A DNA stretch of 6,052 nucleotides from Oscillospiraceae bacterium (GTDB lineage: Bacteria > Bacillota > Clostridia > Oscillospirales > Oscillospiraceae), in assembly GCA_028708585.1 (NCBI GenBank), contig JAQVYO010000093.1:1-6052 (forward strand), in the 5' to 3' direction. Shown in pieces: positions 1-4,816 of this stretch (the first letter of the stretch is position 1; each line of letters begins with the position of its first letter). The notes below the pieces were generated by a model. The model worked only from the letters and a program-made list of their open reading frames with translations. It did no database searches and was not told the DNA's origin. The translations under genes were made by a program, and so were the position numbers.

Positions 1-1423
1 CGTCTTCGCCGGACAGGTTGATTACCACGACGATCATGCCGTCCTGAGCCAAATGCCTGCGGTCCCGCAGAACCACGCTGCCCACATCGCCCACGCCGTA
101 CCCGTCCACCAGCACGCGGCCGGAGGGGACGGATCCGTTGAGGCGGATGGAATTTTTCGTGATCTCAATGACCTTGCCAATGTCGCTGATAATGATGTTT
201 TTGGGGTCCATACCCATGGAACGGGCCAGCTTGGCATGGGTTTTCAGGTGCCATTGCTCTCCGTGGACCGGGATGAAGTATTTGGGTTTTGTCAGCGCAT
301 GGATGATTTTCAGCTCTTCCTGACAGGCATGGCCGGAAACATGAATATCTGACAGCCGTTCGTAGATGACCTCCGCATCCTTGCGGAACAGCTCGTTGAT
401 GACATGGCTGATGGTTTTTTCGTTGCCGGGAATTGCGGAGGCGGAAATGATGATCCGATCGCCGGGGACGATATCCACCTGCTTGTGGGTGGAAAAGGCC
501 ATGCGTGCCAGAGCGGACATGGTTTCGCCCTGGCTTCCGGTGGTAATGATGACCACTTTGTTCCGGGGCAGATTTTTAAGCTGAGACATTTCCACAATGG
601 TGTTGGGGGGAATATCCATATACCCCAGCTGGGTGGAAACCCTCATGACATTTTCCATGCTGCGGCCGGTAATGCCCACTTTTCTGCCGTAACGGGCCGC
701 AATGTTGATGATCTGCTGAATCCGGTCCACATTGGAGGCGAAGGTAGTGACAATGATGCGCTGGTCGCAGCCCTTAAAGAGGGTGTCGAAGGTTGCGCCC
801 ACCTTTCGTTCGGAGGCGCTGTAGCCAGGCTTTCCCACATTGGTGGAATCGGCCAGAAGAGCCAGAACGCCTTCATTTCCCAGCTGGCCGAATCGAGCCA
901 GATCGATCATTTCTCCTTTGATGGGGGTGGGGTCGATTTTAAAGTCTCCCGTTTGGATCACCGTGCCCAAAGGGGTTTTGATGGAAAGGGAAACAGCGTC
1001 GGCGATGCTGTGGTTGATGCGGATAAATTCCACTGAAAAACAACCCGCTTTAATGGTTTCTCCCGCGTGAACGGTAATAATCCGCGCTTTATGCGGCAGG
1101 TCGTGCTCTTCCAGCTTGATTGCTACCAGGCCGGCGGTCATACGGGTGGCGTAAATGGGGACGTTTAAGTCCCGCAAAACGTAGGGCAGCGCGCCGATGT
1201 GATCTTCGTGCCCATGGGTCAGACAGATGGCGCGGACGCGGTGTTTATTCTTCACCAGATAGCTGATATCCGGAATGACAACGTCAATGCCGTACATGTC
1301 GTCATCCGGGAAGCCCATGCCGCAGTCCACCACAAGAATGTCCCCGCCGTATTCGTAAACGGTTAGGTTTTTTCCGATTTCGTTTAGGCCGCCCAGAGCG
1401 ATAATTTTTAACTTTTCTGCCAT
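1..1423 (-). CDS. rnj: Ribonuclease J (partial, C-terminus beyond the left edge)
   Basis: Metallo-beta-lactamase/beta-CASP ribonuclease with endonuclease and 5'-3' exonuclease activity in mRNA decay and rRNA maturation in the cytoplasm. The 474 codons read start with MAEKLKIIALGGLNEIGKN, the usual RNase J beginning. The metal site is complete: HGHEDH at 70-75, H138 in NHSIAD, D160 in TGDFKID, and H387 in PVHGE. The beta-CASP part carries TTGSQGE (295-300) and the HVSGHA motif (361-366). Members are about 555 residues long, so roughly 80 C-terminal residues are missing only because the window ends. ATG 1423-1421 is the start that fits the family. Its Shine-Dalgarno AAGGAG (1443-1438) lies 14 nt upstream, which is long; an in-frame GTG at 1438-1436 overlaps that site and is unlikely. 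The gene follows the fusion gene in the same direction and has its own promoter. Family assignment is near certain; whether the genome has a second paralogue (J1/J2) cannot be seen. Confidence 0.97.
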   Translation of the reverse strand, partial: MAEKLKIIALGGLNEIGKNLTVYEYGGDILVVDCGMGFPDDDMYGIDVVIPDISYLVKNKHRVRAICLTHGHEDHIGALPYVLRDLNVPIYATRMTAGLVAIKLEEHDLPHKARIITVHAGETIKAGCFSVEFIRINHSIADAVSLSIKTPLGTVIQTGDFKIDPTPIKGEMIDLARFGQLGNEGVLALLADSTNVGKPGYSASERKVGATFDTLFKGCDQRIIVTTFASNVDRIQQIINIAARYGRKVGITGRSMENVMRVSTQLGYMDIPPNTIVEMSQLKNLPRNKVVIITTGSQGETMSALARMAFSTHKQVDIVPGDRIIISASAIPGNEKTISHVINELFRKDAEVIYERLSDIHVSGHACQEELKIIHALTKPKYFIPVHGEQWHLKTHAKLARSMGMDPKNIIISDIGKVIEITKNSIRLNGSVPSGRVLVDGYGVGDVGSVVLRDRRHLAQDGMIVVVINLSGED

Positions 1424-1464
1424 AGGGGAATGCTTCACTCCTTAATTTAATATAAAAAGCGCAG

Positions 1465-1488
1465 AAAAACAGAGCCAGACAAGTCTGG
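1465..1488 (-). terminator. Weak terminator-like hairpin in the RNase J leader
   Basis: CCAGA and TCTGG pair around a CUUG loop (1488-1475), a stable tetraloop type. Five T's follow on the minus strand (1469-1465), but only after a CTCTG spacer. The stem is short and the T-run is displaced, so termination would be inefficient. It could end part of the readthrough from the fusion gene, act as a leader structure ahead of rnj, or be chance. Confidence 0.3.
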
Positions 1489-1589
1489 ATTTTTCCGACC
1501 CCGTCACGTCGAAAAAAGTCCTTTGCCGCCAGCTAATTTCGCGCTTTTCTTTTATTGTATGCACCAATGTGCGATAGGAAAAATCAAAT

Positions 1590-1606
1590 TCCGGCCGGTT
1601 GCCGGA
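1590..1606 (-). other. Hairpin in the RNase J leader
   Basis: The transcript can form a 6-bp stem (TCCGGC with GCCGGA) around a 5-nt loop, followed by an A/T-rich stretch with an interrupted T-run. It begins about 12 nt after the predicted transcription start. It resembles a weak attenuator or a 5'-protecting stem more than a strong terminator, since the T-run is broken and lies away from the stem. Function is inferred only. Confidence 0.4.
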
Positions 1607-1624
1607 CACATGTTACTTAAAATC

Positions 1625-1653
1625 ATTATAACACCAAACTAAGGAGTTGTATA
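1625..1653 (-). promoter_or_regulatory. Probable sigma-A promoter of RNase J
   Basis: Read on the minus strand, TATACA (1653-1648, four of six matches to the -35 consensus) is followed by a 17-bp spacer and a perfect TATAAT (1630-1625). TG one base before the -10 makes it an extended -10 element. Transcription would start near 1618, leaving a leader of about 195 nt before the ATG. The promoter lies only about 30 bp after the stop codon of the upstream fusion gene, so RNase J may be made both from this promoter and by readthrough. Confidence 0.7.
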
Positions 1654-1684
1654 CATCAAATTTTCTTTTCCGCGGCTTACAGCG

Positions 1685-4009
1685 TCATGCGTCCGCGCTT
1701 TTCACTTTTTTTTCAAACAAGGTGCAGAGTTCCTGAGCCAATTCCGCCGTTTCCCCTTCGCCGATGATGCGCAGTGCGGAACGGCGGTTGAGGGGCGCGA
1801 TATAGACGTGGCCGCCCTTTAGCTCAAATCGCAGCCCGGTTCCTTGAAGGGAGCTTTCGTCTCCGGCTTCCGTTTCGGCCAGCTTGCGCATGACGGAGCC
1901 TCGGCTTCCGGACAGGGGAATTTCCCGGATTTCTGTGTGAAAGGGGGGAAGATGCTCCGCCATATCGTGGAGCTTTTGCCTTTTGGCACCCATTTGGGCG
2001 CAGATTAAGGCGGCGCCGAAGGATGCATCCCGCAGGAAAATCTGGCGGGCATAAAGCGTTTCGGCTTTCTTACCATCCCGGCCCAGGCGAAGTACCCGGC
2101 CTCCCAAACTTTCGGCCAGCAGCTCAATGGCGGCAGTGGCATCCGCCGGAACGGCCACCGCGCCGTCACCCCGCTCCAAAGCAATGCGGCAAAGCAGCGT
2201 AAGCATTCGCCAAGGGGGGAGAACAATGCCCCGTTCATCCACAGCGGAAAGCCGGAGGCCGCCGTGGGCGCTGCGAAACAGCGGAATGCCCGGTTCTCTT
2301 TTGCGGAGATGGCAGCCCAGTTTTTTCAGCGCCAGCAGAAGCGCGTCCGAATCCGGAGCCATTCCTTCCATGGAAACGGGGAAGGGTTTAAAGTCCGGGA
2401 AGGAATCCCGGGCGGCTTTTGCGGCTTCCTCCGCATGCTGTTCCCCAATACCGTTTAGGGTTAAAAGCTCTCCCATGGACATGGCGGCGGCATAATTTTG
2501 CTCGCCCCGCAGCAAAAGGCCTTCCATTTTCCGTTCCTCGGCTCTGCCAAGGGCAAGTCCCTGGGGACCGAGGAATCGAAGGAAAATTTGGTTTCCCTGC
2601 TGATTTACGAATATAGAACGGGGGAAGGAGTCGATGAGCGCCACCCAGGCAGCGGCGCTTTCGCTTCCGCCGTCATGAACCGCGGCGACACCTCCGGCAG
2701 CCCGAACACCGCAGCTGACGGCGTCCGCCAGGTTGGCGGCGCCCTTTCCTCCGCTCCATCCGATCCCCACGGGACCGTTTGGGCCAAGGGCGGCACCGAA
2801 GGCAACGCATAGCTCTGGCGTAATTTCGAGATTGAGTTCTCCCCGGACAACCCCTCCGTCACCGAATTGCAGATTTCGTTTCTGACCGCCCGCAGCGAGG
2901 TTGCCGTTTTGCCGCGCCCCAGCCGGAACCTCCTGGTTGGGCCAGATGCGGCTTTTTTCCATGACAATGGCGTTTTTTCCGATAATGCTTTCCTCGCCCA
3001 GAACAGCGCCTTCGTTTAAAATCGACCCGTCCTGCGCGGCGGAGCCACGGCAGAGAATTGCCCCGTACAGCGTGGCGCGGTCGCCTACCCGGGCAGCCTC
3101 CAGCATACTGCGCTGGACCAAGCTGTGTTCTCCAACGCTGCTTCGGCCGCCTAAGGCGGTGCAGGGTCCGATGAGGGAGCCAGCGCCGATTAAGACATTT
3201 TCGCCGATATAACAGGGAGGGGAGAACTGAGCATGGTCCGGAAGAGGCGAATGGGACCATATTCCCGGCCGCACCTGAGGTGCCGGAGGACTGAATTGGG
3301 TCTTGCCGGAAAGAATATCCGCCATACAGGTTAAATAAGCGGCGCAGTCTCCAATATCGCACCAATAGCCTTCCGCCGCGCAGCCGTAAAGAGGCCGCCC
3401 GCTGGACAGAAGGGAAGGAAACAGATCCTTGCCGAAATCGCAGGGGCTGTCTGCCGGAACCCGGTCCAGCACACGGGGACTGAGAAAATAAATCCCGGTA
3501 TTCACCATATTGGTAAACACCTGTCCCCAGGAGGGCTTTTCAATGAACTGAAGAATGCGGCCCTGCCTGTCGGTGAGTACCAAGCCGTATTCGAGGGGGG
3601 TTTCATGCCGGTATAAAACCAAAGTGGCGTCCGCGGAGCGGCTTTGATGGAACGAAGCGCAGGCGTTTAAATTAAAATCGCAGACGGCATCCCCGCTAAT
3701 GACCAAAAAATCATCGTCTCCCAGGAACTTTGCGCAGGCTTTTACGCTTCCCGCCGTTCCCAGGGGCGTTTCTTCGATAAAATATTTTAAGGAGACGCCA
3801 AAGGCGCTGCCGTCTCCAAAATAATCGGTAATACAGTCCGGCCTGTACTGCAGCGTAACGCAGATATCTGTGATGCCGTTTTTCCGCAAAAGGGAGATAC
3901 TGTGTTCCAGGACGGGTTTATCAAACAAGGGAACCATGGGCTTGGGCCGGGTGATGCTAAGAGGGCGAAGCCTGGTACCTTCTCCGCCTGCCAAAATGAC
4001 TGCCTTCAA
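1685..4009 (-). CDS. Sugar-phosphate nucleotidyltransferase fused to a degenerate phosphohexomutase domain
   Basis: A 774-residue, three-part protein of the mannose-1-phosphate guanylyltransferase/phosphomannomutase fusion family, expected in the cytoplasm making NDP-sugar for surface polysaccharide. Residues 1-235 are the nucleotidyltransferase: GGEGTRLRPL (8-17), K23 in RPKP, ETPLGTAGS (80-88), SGD (105-107, metal Asp), EKP (157-159), NTGIY and GYWCDIGD (214-221). Residues about 265-365 are irregular hexapeptide repeats of a left-handed beta-helix. Residues about 380-770 follow the phosphohexomutase fold, but the four active-site loops lack their signatures (see findings), so mutase activity is doubtful. 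The start is TTG at 4009-4007, with GGAAGGA 9 nt upstream; the next in-frame ATG would remove the nucleotide-binding motif. The open frame extends to 4231 but there runs through the secG terminator. Stop is TGA at 1685-1687. The true substrate (mannose-1-P, glucose-1-P or another) cannot be fixed from sequence. Confidence 0.88.
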   Translation of the reverse strand: MKAVILAGGEGTRLRPLSITRPKPMVPLFDKPVLEHSISLLRKNGITDICVTLQYRPDCITDYFGDGSAFGVSLKYFIEETPLGTAGSVKACAKFLGDDDFLVISGDAVCDFNLNACASFHQSRSADATLVLYRHETPLEYGLVLTDRQGRILQFIEKPSWGQVFTNMVNTGIYFLSPRVLDRVPADSPCDFGKDLFPSLLSSGRPLYGCAAEGYWCDIGDCAAYLTCMADILSGKTQFSPPAPQVRPGIWSHSPLPDHAQFSPPCYIGENVLIGAGSLIGPCTALGGRSSVGEHSLVQRSMLEAARVGDRATLYGAILCRGSAAQDGSILNEGAVLGEESIIGKNAIVMEKSRIWPNQEVPAGARQNGNLAAGGQKRNLQFGDGGVVRGELNLEITPELCVAFGAALGPNGPVGIGWSGGKGAANLADAVSCGVRAAGGVAAVHDGGSESAAAWVALIDSFPRSIFVNQQGNQIFLRFLGPQGLALGRAEERKMEGLLLRGEQNYAAAMSMGELLTLNGIGEQHAEEAAKAARDSFPDFKPFPVSMEGMAPDSDALLLALKKLGCHLRKREPGIPLFRSAHGGLRLSAVDERGIVLPPWRMLTLLCRIALERGDGAVAVPADATAAIELLAESLGGRVLRLGRDGKKAETLYARQIFLRDASFGAALICAQMGAKRQKLHDMAEHLPPFHTEIREIPLSGSRGSVMRKLAETEAGDESSLQGTGLRFELKGGHVYIAPLNRRSALRIIGEGETAELAQELCTLFEKKVKSADA

Positions 4010-4025
4010 TGTAATTCTTCCTTCC
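4010..4025 (-). promoter_or_regulatory. Ribosome binding site that fixes the TTG start of the fusion gene
   Basis: GGAAGGA (4025-4019) stands 9 nt before TTG (4009-4007). There is no ATG or GTG at this position, and translation from here begins exactly at the family's N-terminal KAVILAGG strand. The stretch from here to the secG terminator (4026-4140) shows only a TATTAT hexamer at 4089-4084 without a matching -35, so no promoter for the fusion gene is called. Confidence 0.75.
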
Positions 4026-4140
4026 GCTGTCAGATAAGGCTTAAAAAAGCCGTTTTCAGTAGTATTGACAGCGTCGGGAAAAAATAATACCGGTGTTTTG
4101 AAATCAAGCGGTTCTTTCGCGTTTCTCCGGTTTTTTCCAT

Positions 4141-4171
4141 AAAAAATTCCCGGGGAAAAACTCCCGGGAAT
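4141..4171 (-). terminator. Intrinsic terminator of secG
   Basis: On the minus strand a perfect 9-bp stem (ATTCCCGGG with CCCGGGAAT, 4171-4163 and 4154-4146) closes an 8-nt loop and runs directly into a T-run (4146-4141). The plus strand has no T-run on the other side, so it acts leftward only. It lies about 75 nt after the secG stop and upstream of the fusion gene, separating the two transcription units. Confidence 0.9.
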
Positions 4172-4215
4172 GACAGCTGGAGGATCTGCCCGCTTCAGCA
4201 GGGCCAAAACGAAAT

Positions 4216-4240
4216 GCGGGCCTGGAACCATCCGGCCCGC
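4216..4240 (-). other. GC-rich hairpin just after secG
   Basis: GCGGGCC (4240-4234) and GGCCCGC (4222-4216) can pair over seven bp, with three more inner pairs (GGA/TCC) across a bulge. It starts 7 nt after the secG stop codon. The following bases (ATTTCGTTTT) are only a poor T-tract, so it is better read as a 3'-end stabilising stem or a backup terminator ahead of the strong one at 4141-4171. Confidence 0.45.
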
Positions 4241-4246
4241 GCGCGA

Positions 4247-4477
4247 TTACACCATGCTTAAGCTAAGAGTGAGAATGATGAAAGCAAACGCCACATATTT
4301 TGTTGCCCTTGCCAGCTTAGAGTCCATGGTTTTCGCCTTGTTTTTGGATAAAAACGTTTCTGTGCCGCCGGAAATGGCGCCGGACAGCCCGGCGGTTTTC
4401 CCCGACTGCATCAAAACGATGATGGTGAGGATCATACCGGAAAGTACCTGCAGCACCGTCATAATCGTTCTTAACAT
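4247..4477 (-). CDS. secG: Protein translocase subunit SecG
   Basis: Small integral membrane subunit of the SecYEG protein-export channel; it assists SecA-driven translocation. The 76-residue product has two hydrophobic segments (about 3-23 and 60-75). Between them lies the SecG signature: LMQSGKTAGLSGAISGG (22-38), then FLSKNKAKTMDSKLARATK (42-60). Length and layout match Gram-positive SecG. ATG 4477-4475 is chosen because the first membrane segment starts at once and GAAAGGA (4494-4488) lies 10 nt upstream. An extension to an ATG at 4576 would read through the promoter. An ATG at 4487 is closer to the ribosome site but in another frame that gives no recognisable protein. A promoter precedes it and a terminator follows, so secG appears to be transcribed alone rather than with rnr and smpB, which follow it in many Firmicutes. 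Confidence 0.95.
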   Translation of the reverse strand: MLRTIMTVLQVLSGMILTIIVLMQSGKTAGLSGAISGGTETFLSKNKAKTMDSKLARATKYVAFAFIILTLSLSMV

Positions 4478-4566
4478 GTTCCATCGTTCCTTTCGGTAAT
4501 TCAAAAACCATACCGTCTCGCAGAAAAAACCGGAGCGAAATATGGTTAAAATCAAAACTAATCTAT

Positions 4567-4595
4567 ATACTACCACAGACTTCTATTCTTTGCAA
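4567..4595 (-). promoter_or_regulatory. secG: Probable sigma-A promoter of secG
   Basis: Minus strand TTGCAA (4595-4590) and TAGTAT (4572-4567) are separated by exactly 17 bp, a good match to the housekeeping consensus. Transcription would start near 4560, about 83 nt before the secG ATG. The -35 hexamer begins 10 bp from the edge of the extended CIRCE palindrome, so a repressor bound there would lie just upstream of this promoter. Confidence 0.7.
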
Positions 4596-4604
4596 GAAAT
4601 TTTT

Positions 4605-4637
4605 ACGTTAGCACTCTGAGCCGAAGAGTGCTAACGT
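4605..4637. promoter_or_regulatory. CIRCE operator (HrcA binding site)
   Basis: TTAGCACTC (4608-4616), nine bases, then GAGTGCTAA (4626-4634): an exact match to the CIRCE consensus bound by the heat-shock repressor HrcA. Symmetry extends three more bases on each side (ACG/CGT), giving 12-bp arms. It lies in the spacer between divergent secG and clpB. Control of clpB is the natural reading, since HrcA regulates chaperone genes. It sits upstream of the best clpB -10 instead of overlapping it, which is less usual. Confidence 0.95.
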
Positions 4638-4650
4638 TAACAATTTAGAC

Positions 4651-4679
4651 ACAATTTGTTCTAGAAAGTATGGTATAAT
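4651..4679 (+). promoter_or_regulatory. clpB: Probable clpB promoter with extended -10
   Basis: A perfect TATAAT (4674-4679) preceded by TGG forms an extended -10. The bases at the 17-bp position (ACAATT, 4651-4656) are a poor -35, which extended -10 promoters tolerate. Transcription would begin near 4686, giving a leader of about 130 nt. CIRCE ends about 14 bp upstream of the -35 position. No CtsR-type heptad repeat is visible nearby. Confidence 0.65.
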
Positions 4680-4742
4680 AAGGAATAAAGAGGAGCCGAA
4701 GTAAGGTTCTGATCCAGCGGACAAAAGAAGACAAGGCCCTGT

Positions 4743-4770
4743 CCCCATGCGCTGCGCAAAGGGGCAGCGC
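4743..4770 (+). other. Structured clpB leader with two mutually exclusive hairpins
   Basis: GCGCTGC (4749-4755) can pair with GCAGCGC (4764-4770) over seven bp. The same bases can instead fold as CCCC/GGGG (4743-4746 with 4761-4764) outside TGCG/CGCA (4748-4751 with 4755-4758). A further small stem, CCTT/AAGG (4796-4799 with 4803-4806), touches the purine-rich ribosome binding region. No known riboswitch or standard RNA thermometer was recognised; a regulatory role is speculation. Confidence 0.35.
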
Positions 4771-4816
4771 CTAGACCGCGGCTGGCCTGAATGGTCCTTT
4801 GGAAGGGGGAGGAAGT

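Noticed and set aside
404..1036. 210-codon plus-strand open frame opposite RNase J
   Set aside because: It is antisense to well-conserved RNase J codons, has no recognisable domain and no clear ribosome site; a codon-bias shadow.
2859..3365. 168-codon minus-strand frame inside the fusion gene
   Set aside because: It overlaps the hexapeptide-repeat and linker codons of the fusion protein in another frame and has an Arg-rich composition typical of a shadow.
4036..4051. GGCTT/AAGCC hairpin upstream of the fusion gene
   Set aside because: A 5-bp stem with a 4-nt loop made of an A/T run; too weak and without a T-tract to call a terminator.
4065..4090. Plus-strand TTGACA near 4065 with TAATAC downstream
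   Set aside because: The spacer is only about 14 bp and it would transcribe antisense to secG with no gene ahead.
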